DNA of 64,000 nucleotides from Alphaproteobacteria bacterium. Lineage in GTDB: Bacteria > Pseudomonadota > Alphaproteobacteria > Rhodobacterales > Rhodobacteraceae. The DNA lies in assembly GCA_030427145.1 (NCBI GenBank), contig JAUHWT010000020.1, positions 1 through 64,000 of the forward strand. Reading direction: 5' to 3'. Below are positions 46,238-55,033 of this stretch, piece by piece. The notes under the pieces are model-generated. The model did not search any database. It was not told the DNA's origin and saw only the letters and a list, made by a program, of their open reading frames with translations. Position 1 is the first letter of the stretch, and each line of letters opens with the position of its first letter. Made by a program: the position numbers and the translations under genes.

Positions 46238-48724
46238 ATGGCCGGTGCGCCTGATACCCTTCCCATAGATGCGGTTTTGCCGGAGCTTCGTGAGGTTCTG
46301 GCGCGGGAAGGCCGTGCGGTTTTGCAGGCGCCGCCGGGCGCGGGCAAGACGACGCGGGTGCCGCTTGATCTGATGGCGCATGGCGCCGTTGAGGGGCGGA
46401 TTGTCATGCTTGAGCCGCGCCGGGTGGCGGCACGGGCGGCGGCGGACCGTCTGGCGGCGTCGCTGGGCGAGGAGCCGGGCGGCCGGGTTGGCTACCGGAT
46501 GCGTGGCGCGACCGTGAAGGGCAGTCATATTGAGGTTGTGACCCAGGGGGTTCTGACCCGGATGATCCAGAACGATCCCGAGCTTGCCGGGATCGGCTGC
46601 GTTATCTTCGATGAATTTCACGAGCGGGCTTTGACGGCAGATCTGGGGCTGGCGCTGGTTCTGGAACTGCGCGGGGCGTTTCGGCCGGATCTGAAGTTTC
46701 TGGTGATGTCGGCGACGCTGGACGCGGAGCCGGTGGCGGAGTTGATGGATGGGGCGCCGGTGGTGACGTCGCGGGGTCGTGCCTGGCCGGTGGAGACACG
46801 CTGGATGGAGCGGCCGTGGCGACAGGCCGGGCGGGGTCGTGCGGGGCTGGAGCTGGCCGTGCGTGACCAGGTGCTGACAGCGCTGGGCGAGACGGAGGGC
46901 GGTGTTCTGGTCTTTCTGCCGGGCCAGGGGGAGATTGGGCGGGCGGCGCAGGCGCTGTCCGGGGTTTTGCCGAAGGGCGTGGAGTTGCAGCAGCTGCACG
47001 GGAGTATGCCGCTCAAGGCGCAGAGGGCGGCTCTGTCGCCTTTGGCGTCCGGTCGGAAGCTGGTGCTGGCCACGTCGATTGCCGAGACCTCGCTGACCAT
47101 TCCGGATGTGCGGGTGGTGGTGGATGCGGGGTTCGCGCGCCGGTCGCGGTTTGATCCGGGTTCGGGCATGTCGCGGCTGGTTACGGAGCGGGTGACGCGG
47201 GCCGAGGCGGAACAGAGGCGCGGGCGTGCCGGGCGCGTGGCGGAGGGCTGGTGCTACCGGTTGTGGACGAAGGGCGAGGAAGGGGCGCTGGGCGCGTTTC
47301 CGCCGCCGGAGATTGCCTCGGCTGATCTGGGGCCACTGGCGCTTGAACTGGCGGTTTGGGGCGCGGCGCCGGGGGAACTGGCGTTTTTGACGCCGCCACC
47401 TGACGCGGCGTTTGAGGAGGCGGTAGCGCTGTTGCAGCAGCTTGGAGCGCTCGATGCGGAGAGGCGTGTGACGTCCCATGGCGGGCGGCTGGCGAAGATG
47501 CCGGTGCATCCACGGCTGGGGCACATGCTGGTCCGGGCGGCGGAGGCCGGGAATGCGCGTCTCGGCGCGGATCTGGCGGCGCTGCTGGAGGAACGCAATC
47601 CGGTGCTCGATGGCGGGCAGTCCGATCTGATGCCGGGCCTCCAGGCCATTGCGGGACGGAAGGGCTCGGCGCGGGTCGATGCCGGGGCCGTGGCGCGCAT
47701 ACGGCAGGAGGGGAAACGGTTGCGGGCGCTGGTCCCGGATGGCGATGGTCCGGGTGAACTGTCGCCCGGTGGAGCGCTGTCGCTGGCCTATCCGGACCGG
47801 ATTGGGTTGCGGCGCAAAGGGGACAAGCCGCGATACCTGCTCTCGGGGGGCAAGGGTGCGAAGTTTCGGGATGACGACGGGCTGGCGGCACAGACGATGG
47901 TCGTGGCGGCGGACACCGATGGCGACCCGCGGGAGGCCACGATCCGCCGCGCGCTGCCGGTGCGGATGGCGGAAATCCGGGAGATACATGCGGAGCGGAT
48001 TGAGCGGGTTCGGCTTTGCAAGTGGTCGAAGCGGGAACGGGTGGTGCTGGCACTGGAACGCACCATGCTGGGGGCGCTGGTGCTGGATGAAAACGCCTGG
48101 CGGGACGCGCCGGATGACGCGGTGGCGGCGGCGATGGTCGACGGGGTGCGGGAGCTCGGGCTTGCGGCACTGCCATGGAACGGCGCGGCCCGGCGGTTTG
48201 TTGCGCGGGTGAACTGGGTGAATGGGCAGGGCGCGGGGTTGCCGGTTTTTACGGAAGAGGGGCTGGATCGGGACCTGGAGACGTGGCTGGTGCCGTACCT
48301 GCAGGGGGTGCGCCGGGCAAGCGATCTGGAGAAGGTCAAACTGCTCGCGGCGCTTGAGGCGCGGCTCGACTGGAACGCGCGGCAGGACCTGGACCGGTTG
48401 GCGCCGCCGAAGATCACGGCGCCCACGGGGACGGGGCTGCCGGTGGATTACGGCGATACGGCGCCATCGGTCTCGGTTCGGTTGCAGGAGATGTACGGGG
48501 TGACGCGGCATCCGGTGGTGGGGCCGGATGCGATTCCGCTGCTGGTGCATCTTCTGTCGCCGGGGCACAGGCCGGTTCAGACGACGAATGACCTGCCTGG
48601 ATTTTGGCAAAACACCTATCTGGACGTGCGGCGGGATTTGCGGGGGAGATACCCGAAACACTTCTGGCCTGACGATCCCGCGACGGCGCAGCCCATGCGT
48701 GGGACAAAAAAACAAAATTCCTGA
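46238..48724 (+). CDS. hrpB: ATP-dependent helicase HrpB
   Basis: This 828-residue DEAH-type helicase has motif I (PPGAGKTTRVP), motif II DEFHER, motif III (MSATLDAEPV), motif VI (RRGRAGRVAEG) and the HrpB C-terminal domain ending in YPKHFWPDDPATAQPMRGTK. It is presumed to act on RNA; the precise role is unclear in most bacteria. The DNA is very G-rich on the coding strand. The ATG at 46238 is preferred over a TTG at 46217. Confidence 0.95.
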   Translation: MAGAPDTLPIDAVLPELREVLAREGRAVLQAPPGAGKTTRVPLDLMAHGAVEGRIVMLEPRRVAARAAADRLAASLGEEPGGRVGYRMRGATVKGSHIEVVTQGVLTRMIQNDPELAGIGCVIFDEFHERALTADLGLALVLELRGAFRPDLKFLVMSATLDAEPVAELMDGAPVVTSRGRAWPVETRWMERPWRQAGRGRAGLELAVRDQVLTALGETEGGVLVFLPGQGEIGRAAQALSGVLPKGVELQQLHGSMPLKAQRAALSPLASGRKLVLATSIAETSLTIPDVRVVVDAGFARRSRFDPGSGMSRLVTERVTRAEAEQRRGRAGRVAEGWCYRLWTKGEEGALGAFPPPEIASADLGPLALELAVWGAAPGELAFLTPPPDAAFEEAVALLQQLGALDAERRVTSHGGRLAKMPVHPRLGHMLVRAAEAGNARLGADLAALLEERNPVLDGGQSDLMPGLQAIAGRKGSARVDAGAVARIRQEGKRLRALVPDGDGPGELSPGGALSLAYPDRIGLRRKGDKPRYLLSGGKGAKFRDDDGLAAQTMVVAADTDGDPREATIRRALPVRMAEIREIHAERIERVRLCKWSKRERVVLALERTMLGALVLDENAWRDAPDDAVAAAMVDGVRELGLAALPWNGAARRFVARVNWVNGQGAGLPVFTEEGLDRDLETWLVPYLQGVRRASDLEKVKLLAALEARLDWNARQDLDRLAPPKITAPTGTGLPVDYGDTAPSVSVRLQEMYGVTRHPVVGPDAIPLLVHLLSPGHRPVQTTNDLPGFWQNTYLDVRRDLRGRYPKHFWPDDPATAQPMRGTKKQNS

Positions 48725-48818
48725 AAAAACGCTGTTTGGCTTGAGTAGTTGCTTAACGAGTGTTCTACAATCTCTGCCAGGTGATGAAATTACAGTCACG
48801 TGACCAGGGAGAAGTTGC

Positions 48819-50252
48819 ATGAACGCCCCACTGAGAGAGCCGAGTTTTCGCGAATCCGTCGACCTTATGTTCAACCGCGCCATTGCGCTCACGAACATCC
48901 CCGAAGGTCTGAAGGAAAAGATCAGGGTCTGTAACTCCACCTACACCGTCCGGTTTGGCGTGCGGCTGCGGAACCACATTTACACGTTCACCGGGTATCG
49001 CTCTGTGCATTCGGAGCATATGGAGCCGGTCAAGGGCGGCATTCGCTTTGCCATGAGCGTGAACCAGAACGAGGTTGAGGCGCTTGCGGCACTGATGACC
49101 TTCAAATGTGCGCTGGTGGAGGTGCCGTTTGGTGGCTCGAAAGGCGGGCTCTGCATCAATCCCCGCGACTGGGAGGAGCATGAGCTGGAACTGATCACGC
49201 GGCGGTTTGCCTATGAGCTGGCCAAGCGCGACATGATCAACCCGGCGCAGAACGTGCCGGCCCCGGACATGGGCACGGGCGAGCGTGAGATGGCCTGGAT
49301 TGTGGACCAGTACCGTCGCATGAACACCACCGACATCAATGCGGCCGCTTGTGTGACCGGCAAACCTTTGAATGCGGGTGGTATTGCGGGACGTGTCGAG
49401 GCGACGGGCCGTGGCGTACAGTATGCGTTGCAGGAGATGTTCCGCCATCCGGAAGACATCGCCAAGGCGGGGCTCTCCGGCGGGCTCGAAGGCAAGCGTA
49501 TTGTCATGCAGGGTCTTGGTAACGTGGGCTATCACGCGGCGAAGTTCCTGTCGGAGGAGGACGGGGCGCTGATCACCGGTGTTGCCGAGTTCGACGGCGG
49601 TATCGTCAACCCGGATGGTATTTCGATCGAGGATCTCAAGCAGCACATCGTTGAGACCGGCAGCGTCAAGGGCTTCGCCGGTGGAACCTATGTGGAGAAC
49701 AGCGCCAGTGTACTCGAGGAGGAGTGTGACATCCTGATCCCGGCCGCGATGGAAGGCTCCATCAATATGGGCAACGTGGACCGGATCAGGGCGCCGCTGA
49801 TCGTGGAGGCCGCGAACGGCCCGGTTACGGCCGGGGCGGATGAGGCGCTGCGTGGGCGTGGCGTGGTGATCATGCCGGACCTCTATGTAAACGCGGGCGG
49901 TGTGACCGTGAGTTACTTCGAGTGGGTCAAGAACCTCAGCCATATTCGCTTTGGCCGGATGCAGCGCCGGCAGGAGGAGGCCCAGAATGCGATGCTGGTC
50001 ACTGAGATCGACGGGCTGTTGAAAAAGGCCGGGATGTCCGAGGGGCTGTCCGAAAAGTTCAAGCAGGACTATGTGCGCGGTGCCGGGGAGCTGGAGCTTG
50101 TGCGGTCGGGTCTGGATGACACGATGCGGACGGCCTATCAGTCCATGAGGGAGATCTGGAACAGCCGCGAGGATGTGCCGGACCTGCGCGTTGCGGCGTA
50201 TCTGGTGTCCATCGACCGTATTGCGGCAGGGTACAAATCCAAGGGGCTTTAA
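48819..50252 (+). CDS. gdhA: Glu/Leu/Phe/Val dehydrogenase (glutamate dehydrogenase type)
   Basis: This 477-residue enzyme interconverts glutamate and 2-oxoglutarate. The motifs are PVKGGIRFAMSVNQNEVEAL with the substrate lysine, PFGGSKGG with the catalytic lysine, NVPAPDMGTGEREMAWI and the Rossmann GLGNVGYHAA. A second lysine and Asp follow the family pattern. The cofactor is not certain. An intrinsic terminator follows 35 bases after the stop. Confidence 0.94.
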   Translation: MNAPLREPSFRESVDLMFNRAIALTNIPEGLKEKIRVCNSTYTVRFGVRLRNHIYTFTGYRSVHSEHMEPVKGGIRFAMSVNQNEVEALAALMTFKCALVEVPFGGSKGGLCINPRDWEEHELELITRRFAYELAKRDMINPAQNVPAPDMGTGEREMAWIVDQYRRMNTTDINAAACVTGKPLNAGGIAGRVEATGRGVQYALQEMFRHPEDIAKAGLSGGLEGKRIVMQGLGNVGYHAAKFLSEEDGALITGVAEFDGGIVNPDGISIEDLKQHIVETGSVKGFAGGTYVENSASVLEEECDILIPAAMEGSINMGNVDRIRAPLIVEAANGPVTAGADEALRGRGVVIMPDLYVNAGGVTVSYFEWVKNLSHIRFGRMQRRQEEAQNAMLVTEIDGLLKKAGMSEGLSEKFKQDYVRGAGELELVRSGLDDTMRTAYQSMREIWNSREDVPDLRVAAYLVSIDRIAAGYKSKGL

Positions 50253-50287
50253 GCCGGGTTTCGACCGACAGAGCGTTGCGGTTTTTT

Positions 50288-50323
50288 AACCACCCGTGGG
50301 GCGCCCGCGGGTGGTTTTGTTTG
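50288..50323 (+). terminator. Rho-independent terminator of gdhA
   Basis: A 9-bp stem AACCACCCG/CGGGTGGTT, with an inner self-complementary GGGCGCCC, is followed by TTGTTT 35 bases after the gdhA stop. Confidence 0.85.
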
Positions 50324-50336
50324 GGTGAGCGTCGCG

Positions 50337-50352
50337 TTAACGGTTGGTTAAC
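50337..50352. promoter_or_regulatory. CtrA-type site, perfect palindrome
   Basis: TTAACGGTTGGTTAAC is a perfect match to the Rhodobacterales/Caulobacter CtrA full-site TTAAC-N5-GTTAAC. It begins just after the gdhA terminator and lies about 36 bases before the earliest possible start of the LOV kinase gene, a typical position for an activator or repressor site. Confidence 0.7.
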
Positions 50353-50387
50353 GAGAGATATTGACGGATTGGTAACAGCCAGGTTTA

Positions 50388-51473
50388 TTGGAGTACTGTT
50401 CCGGTAGCGTGTCCGCATTGGCGATCGTGCGAGAGCGGAATGCGGGTTTGAACGACACGACGCCGGAGACTCCGTTGGATGTAACTGCCAATCATGTGCG
50501 ATGGAACCTTCGCAACGACAGGGCCATGGGCGAGGCCGTGCGCCATGCGCGCATCCCGTTGTGCATTTCGGATCCCAATGCGGCCGACAATCCGATAGTC
50601 TTCGTCAATGACGCGTTTCTCGATCTGACCGGATATGAGGAGGCGGAGGTAATTGGCCGCAACTGCCGCTTTTTGCAGGGGCCGGAGACGACGTCGCAAA
50701 GTGTCGAGGCCGTGCGTCAGGCGATCAGTGAGCGGCGGGTTGATACGGTTGAGATCAACAATTACCGCAAGGACGGGTCCTGCTTTGTCAATGCGCTCCA
50801 GATCGGGCCGATCCTGGACGATGACGGGACGCTTGTGTATTTCTTTGGCTCGCAACTCGATGTGACGGAGCGGCGGGAGGAACAGCGTCGGGTGCGCAGG
50901 CTGGCCGAACAGGAACTGGTCCATCGGCTGCGCAACATCGTGAATGTCATGAGTGTCGTCATCCGGATGACCGCGCGCGAGGAGGAGGATACCGGGGCCT
51001 ATGCCACGTTGATCTCCGAGCGGCTGAAGGCCTTGAGCGAGGCGCATTTCCAGACCATCAGCCTGCCGGAGGATGGAAACCTGACCCTTGAGGAACTGTC
51101 AGATTCGATCCTGAGAGCCTATGCGCCGAGGGGCGAGCGGCAGTTTGGGCTGAACGGGTTTCATCTGGTTCTGCCGACGCAGCTTTTGTCCTGCATGGCG
51201 CTGACGCTCCATGAACTGGCGACCAACTCGGTGAAATACGGGGCGCTGGGCGCGGAGACGGGGCGGGTCGCGGTTGACTGGGTCGCGGTGCCTGGTGAGG
51301 GTGACGGGCGGTTTCGGGTGCGCTGGACGGAGAGCGGCGGGCCTCCGGTGAAGGCGCCGGAGCGGCATGGCGGCTCACGGCTGATCAGCGATCTGATTAT
51401 GGCAACCGGTGGCTCGATGGATCTGCGCTGGGAGCAGTCGGGTCTGATCGCGGAGATGGAGTTTCCGCTTTAG
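50388..51473 (+). CDS. LOV-domain HWE/HisKA_2 sensor histidine kinase
   Basis: This protein of up to 361 residues is a probable blue-light sensor. The LOV domain has the flavin-binding motif GRNCRFLQ with the adduct cysteine (Cys93) and YFFGSQLDVT near the end of the domain. The kinase follows directly: the phosphoacceptor His179 in EQELVHRLRNIVNVM, and the ATP-binding HELATNSVKYGAL, typical of the HWE/HisKA_2 family. There is no membrane segment. The start is uncertain: TTG 50388, GTG 50409 or ATG 50526, which would begin just before the LOV core. No response regulator gene is adjacent. A perfect CtrA site precedes it. Confidence 0.9.
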   Translation: MEYCSGSVSALAIVRERNAGLNDTTPETPLDVTANHVRWNLRNDRAMGEAVRHARIPLCISDPNAADNPIVFVNDAFLDLTGYEEAEVIGRNCRFLQGPETTSQSVEAVRQAISERRVDTVEINNYRKDGSCFVNALQIGPILDDDGTLVYFFGSQLDVTERREEQRRVRRLAEQELVHRLRNIVNVMSVVIRMTAREEEDTGAYATLISERLKALSEAHFQTISLPEDGNLTLEELSDSILRAYAPRGERQFGLNGFHLVLPTQLLSCMALTLHELATNSVKYGALGAETGRVAVDWVAVPGEGDGRFRVRWTESGGPPVKAPERHGGSRLISDLIMATGGSMDLRWEQSGLIAEMEFPL

Positions 51474-51497
51474 CCGGGTAGCTGTCCGGCGACGGGT

Positions 51498-51728
51498 CTA
51501 TTTCCGGCGGATCAGGTATTCGTAGCGAGGATGGCCGAGGTCGGTTTGACTGACAAGCTCGTGGCCCTGTTCGTTGCAGAAATGCGGGAAGTCGATCAGC
51601 GCGGCCGGGTCGTCGGCTATCACGCGCAGAACCTCGCCGGATTTCAGGGCCAGCAGGCGTTTACGGGCCTTGAGTACGGGCAGGGGGCAGAGCAGCCCTT
51701 GGGCGTCGAGTTCGTCATTCCAGGTCAT
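51498..51728 (-). CDS. tusA: TusA-family sulphurtransferase
   Basis: This 76-residue protein has the TusA fold signature DAQGLLCPLPVLKARKRL with the catalytic cysteine in CPLP. It carries persulphide sulphur for thiolation or trafficking in the cytoplasm. It diverges from ccdA, with 119 bases between. Confidence 0.93.
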   Translation of the reverse strand: MTWNDELDAQGLLCPLPVLKARKRLLALKSGEVLRVIADDPAALIDFPHFCNEQGHELVSQTDLGHPRYEYLIRRK

Positions 51729-51847
51729 GGGGCTGGAATATCCAGACGTTTGGCTTCTGTAAATCGGTCAATGACATTCTGTTGACGTGACGCGGGGGCT
51801 TCCCGCAGATAGGTTGCGCGAAACTTTATCCGGGGCGTGTTGGCGGT

Positions 51848-52600
51848 ATGTTTGGAATTGATATTTGGGATGCGTCCCTTCTCCCTGCGCTGTTTGTTGC
51901 TTTGACGGCAGGGGTTTTGAGTTTTCTCTCACCCTGCGTTTTGCCAATCGTGCCGCCGTATCTGGCCTTTGTGGCCGGGTCGAGCATGGAGGACATGACC
52001 TCAAAGAAACGCGCGGGCGGACGTGTTATAATGACGGCCGGGTTTTTCGTGCTGGGGCTGTCGACGGTGTTTTTGCTGCTGGGGCTGGCGGCGTCGGCGT
52101 TTGGGCGGCTTCTGCTCGCTTATCAGCGGGAAATGGCGATGGTGGCCGGGGTGGTGATCCTGGTGTTTGGCCTGCATTTCCTGGGCGTCTTTCGCATTGG
52201 ACTGCTGGCGCGGGAGGCGCGGATTGAGTCCGGGGCGAAGGGGGGCACCGTTCTGGGCGCGTATGTGCTGGGCCTCGCGTTTGCCTTTGGCTGGACACCG
52301 TGCATTGGCCCCGTACTTGGCGCGATCCTGTCGCTGGCGGCGCAGGAGGGTTCGGTTGAGCGTGGCATGCTGCTGATGGGGTTTTACGCGATTGGGCTGG
52401 GAGTTCCGTTCCTGCTGACCGCGCTGTTTCTGGGCCAGGCGGTGGGGCTGATGAACGGTCTCAAGAAGCATATGGGCCGGATCGAGAAGGTCATGGGTGT
52501 GTTACTGGTCATTGTTGGCATCATGATGCTGACCGGGGCGTTCAGCAGCCTGTCATTCTGGCTTTTGGAGACATTTCCGGCACTTGGACTGATTGGCTGA
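51848..52600 (+). CDS. ccdA: Cytochrome c biogenesis protein CcdA
   Basis: This 250-residue inner-membrane protein with six helices carries electrons from thioredoxin to periplasmic thiols needed for haem attachment to cytochromes c. The two redox cysteines are in LSPCVLPIVPPYL and GWTPCIGPVLG. It supports maturation of the CcoO and CcoP cytochromes encoded at the right end and perhaps the haem-motif protein at 53150. It is followed by folA after one base. Confidence 0.94.
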   Translation: MFGIDIWDASLLPALFVALTAGVLSFLSPCVLPIVPPYLAFVAGSSMEDMTSKKRAGGRVIMTAGFFVLGLSTVFLLLGLAASAFGRLLLAYQREMAMVAGVVILVFGLHFLGVFRIGLLAREARIESGAKGGTVLGAYVLGLAFAFGWTPCIGPVLGAILSLAAQEGSVERGMLLMGFYAIGLGVPFLLTALFLGQAVGLMNGLKKHMGRIEKVMGVLLVIVGIMMLTGAFSSLSFWLLETFPALGLIG

Positions 52601-52601
52601 G

Positions 52602-53087
52602 ATGATTTCTCTTGTTGTTGCCCGTGCCCGTGGTGGCGCGATTGGACGCGACGGTGAGATGCCCTGGCATCTGCCGGAAGATCTGCGGCTGTTTCAGCGC
52701 GAGACCCGGGGCGGTGCGGTGATTATGGGGCGCCGGACCTGGGAGAGCCTGCCGGAGCCGCCACTGCCGGAGCGGTTCAACTGTGTTGTGACGCGCAGTG
52801 ACGTGTCCGGCGCGGATGCGGTTGTAAGCGGTTTGGAAGACGCGGTCGCGGCGTGCAGGGAGGCGGGGCATTCCCGGATCTATGGTATCGGCGGCGCGCG
52901 GCTCTATGCGGGGCTGATGCCGATGGCCCATCGGCTGCTTATTACGGAAGTGGATCTGGACGTGCCCGATGCGGATACGTTTTTCCCGGAGTTTGACGCT
53001 CGCGACTGGCGTGAACTGGACAGCCTGGTGCTGAGGGAAGAGGCGCCGCGCTGTGTGCTGCGGGAGTTTTTGCGGCGGGCGGCCTGA
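52602..53087 (+). CDS. folA: Dihydrofolate reductase
   Basis: This 161-residue enzyme reduces dihydrofolate with NADPH. The sequence begins MISLVVARARGGAIGRDGEMPWHLPEDL with the catalytic Asp-containing loop and continues MGRRTWESLP and IYGIGGARLYAGLM. Full length and intact. The ATG is one base after the ccdA stop, so translation is coupled, although thyA is not here. Confidence 0.95.
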   Translation: MISLVVARARGGAIGRDGEMPWHLPEDLRLFQRETRGGAVIMGRRTWESLPEPPLPERFNCVVTRSDVSGADAVVSGLEDAVAACREAGHSRIYGIGGARLYAGLMPMAHRLLITEVDLDVPDADTFFPEFDARDWRELDSLVLREEAPRCVLREFLRRAA

Positions 53088-53149
53088 CGAGGGAAACCCT
53101 GCGACCGGAGCGTGTCCAGTCACAGGGTTGATACGGTGACAGCCCAGCT

Positions 53150-54622
53150 TTAGCTGCAGCCGGCGCCGGCCCAGTCGCGGATCAGCTGTTTAAAACCGTC
53201 AAGCGGGTGGTTGCGGTTCAGGGCGGGCGCGCCGACCGGGGTCAGGTAGTGTTTGCCCTGCTGGCAGAGGTCGGCTTTTGTCCAGGTGTGGCAGTCCTTG
53301 CACTGGCGGGTTTTCCAGACCTCCTCCGGCAGGCCCTCTATTGGGGCGTATTGCGGGGTCGAGGTGGTAATGATCTCCGCAATGGATTTGCCGTTGAGGT
53401 GCGGGTATTCGCTCACAACCGGCTCGTCAAAGCCAATGATCCGGGCGGCGACGGTGATGTTGCCATTATCGGCCGGAGCGGTCGAGGGCTGCTCGGTCAT
53501 GGATTTGAGGGCTGCCGCAACAATATCGGGGTCTGCCGCGTTGCCGGTCGCAAGCGGGACGAGGCGGGTGTCATCTGAACCGGTGGAGTCGGAAAGGCCG
53601 GCAAGCTTCTGATCTTGTGCGGTTTCTTCCGATGCCGATTTCAGTGCCACCTCGGTTGCGGTGATCAGGTCGCGCCACTCGTTGTTTGGTCGTGCGAGGG
53701 TCGTGACAAGAACGGGTTTAAGCGGGCGCAGGGTGCCGTCATTGTTCGGACCCGGGACACGGATGGCGGGACCGGCATCTGGAGCGGCGGCGGTCTGCAC
53801 GGTTTGGACTGGTGCGACAGGTTCAAAGACGGGGTCAGCCCCGGCCGATTTGGTCGCGAAAGGCGAGACGGTCGTTGTGTCAGACAGTTCCCTGGTGAAG
53901 GTGAGCTTCGTCTGGAAGGGCGAAACCGTGGTGGTGTCCGAAAGTTCTTTCGTGAAGGCCAGTCTGGTCTGGAACGGGGTGACGGTCGTGGTGTCGGACA
54001 GGTCCTTCGTGAAGGTCAGGACGGTGGCGTCGGCGGTATTCCCACCGGAGGGCATGAAATCGTCGATTGAGATCATGCCACCGCTCAGGGCCACGAGACC
54101 GCCCGCAACGATGGCCGCGGCGGCGGCAACCCCGATCAGACCGGCGGCGCGGTTGGACCGGGGTGCGGGCGCCATTGCGGCCGGAGGGGCGTGAGGTTCC
54201 GGGTGGGGTGGCGGTGCGCTGAGGCGCGATGCCTCGGTGCGGGCTTTCTCGTACCAGGCGTCATCGTCGGACGCGGGAGCGTTTCCGGAAGCCGGGCTCT
54301 GGCGTTCGGCCATGCGGTCAGCACGGGCCTGGCGGGCGGCTGCGAGTTTCTCGGGCGACATGCGGGATGCGAGATCGGACGGGTCGCCCACCCTGTGGGG
54401 CTTCGGTACGCCGGTCTCTTCGGCGTCGGACTGGGCGCGGGCGGCGGGGCCACCCTGTTTGCGGCCTGGCACGCCGAGTGCGCGGCGGATGGATTCCAGT
54501 TCCTGTTTGTCCATTGTCCTCGGATCCTTCAGGAACAGCTCGCGGCGCAGGTCGTCGACTGAGGCGTCATCCGTTTTTTTGTACCGGGTGGAAGATCCGG
54601 TTGGGGCGCGATCATCTTCCAT
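53150..54622 (-). CDS. Membrane protein with 19-residue tandem repeats and a haem-c motif, unrecognised
   Basis: I do not recognise this 490-residue protein. Residues 1-158 are charged and low-complexity, predicted cytoplasmic. One membrane helix (about 159-181) leads to a periplasmic part with three exact-length 19-residue repeats (202-258: core (D/E)LSDTTTV(T/S)PF), a Ser/Thr/Pro-rich linker, and a C-terminal domain with one CxxCH haem-c motif (CKDCH, 441-445). No Met follows the motif, so a second haem ligand could only be His458 or His472, if any. Two more cysteines (453, 489) lie after it. The start at 54622 has a GAGGA site. It is close to ccdA but on the other strand. Confidence 0.8.
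   Translation of the reverse strand: MEDDRAPTGSSTRYKKTDDASVDDLRRELFLKDPRTMDKQELESIRRALGVPGRKQGGPAARAQSDAEETGVPKPHRVGDPSDLASRMSPEKLAAARQARADRMAERQSPASGNAPASDDDAWYEKARTEASRLSAPPPHPEPHAPPAAMAPAPRSNRAAGLIGVAAAAAIVAGGLVALSGGMISIDDFMPSGGNTADATVLTFTKDLSDTTTVTPFQTRLAFTKELSDTTTVSPFQTKLTFTRELSDTTTVSPFATKSAGADPVFEPVAPVQTVQTAAAPDAGPAIRVPGPNNDGTLRPLKPVLVTTLARPNNEWRDLITATEVALKSASEETAQDQKLAGLSDSTGSDDTRLVPLATGNAADPDIVAAALKSMTEQPSTAPADNGNITVAARIIGFDEPVVSEYPHLNGKSIAEIITTSTPQYAPIEGLPEEVWKTRQCKDCHTWTKADLCQQGKHYLTPVGAPALNRNHPLDGFKQLIRDWAGAGCS
53849..54019 (-). repeat. Three tandem 57-bp units
   Basis: Three adjacent 57-base units code for the 19-residue repeats LTFTKDLSDTTTVTPFQTR, LAFTKELSDTTTVSPFQTK and LTFTRELSDTTTVSPFATK. 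Codon differences between the copies show they are not a very recent duplication. Confidence 0.95.
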
Positions 54623-55033
54623 TGTGTTCTTCCTCGATCTGTTGAAACGCCCTTTTTTCGACCATTCTGGCAACCTGGTGGCGTACCGCCATGTCCCAAT
54701 TCAAAAAAACTGCGTTTCCCGTGTCAATTCGTTTATGCTTTTCCCTGCCGGTTTGTTGGTCCGGTCTTTAGTGTCTGGTTTGAGATTAGGGGGGAGGGTC
54801 ATAGGGCTCAGTGACGTTTGTCACAGACGTTCGTTACAAATTGAACTTTCCTGGACGCATCTTTCGCCGGGCACCGCAAACCCGGTTTGGACCCGGCTTT
54901 CAGGCCGGGCACGGACGCGGGCGGTGAGCCAGGACCGGCGGGGGAAGTGCCGTGAGCGGGCGATGGACCCGCCTGTGGATATGGCGGTGGGTGACCACCG
55001 TGGGAGCCGGATCAACGGCGGAGAAGGACGCTG
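54623..55033. other. Intergenic region before the YceI-OmpA gene
   Basis: No gene can be supported. Open frames here lack good starts. The stretch contains a GTGAC-GTTT-GTCAC palindrome (54811-54824), a weak CCCGGC/GCCGGG hairpin (54892-54909) and, directly before the next gene, an AGAAGGA ribosome binding site. Confidence 0.5.
54811..54824. promoter_or_regulatory. Palindrome GTGAC-N4-GTCAC, possible operator
   Basis: A perfect 5-bp inverted repeat with a 4-base spacer lies 210 bases upstream of the YceI-OmpA gene and 189 bases upstream of the haem-motif gene, in their divergent promoter region. No regulator is identified. Confidence 0.25.

Noticed and set aside
48736-48771. Sigma-70-like promoter TTGAGT/TACAAT upstream of gdhA
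   Set aside because: The spacing of 19 bases is too long for a confident call and alphaproteobacterial promoters are degenerate.
46145-48940. A minus-strand open frame of over 900 codons opposite hrpB
   Set aside because: Arg/Pro/His-rich shadow of hrpB caused by its very high GC content; no start signal or domain.
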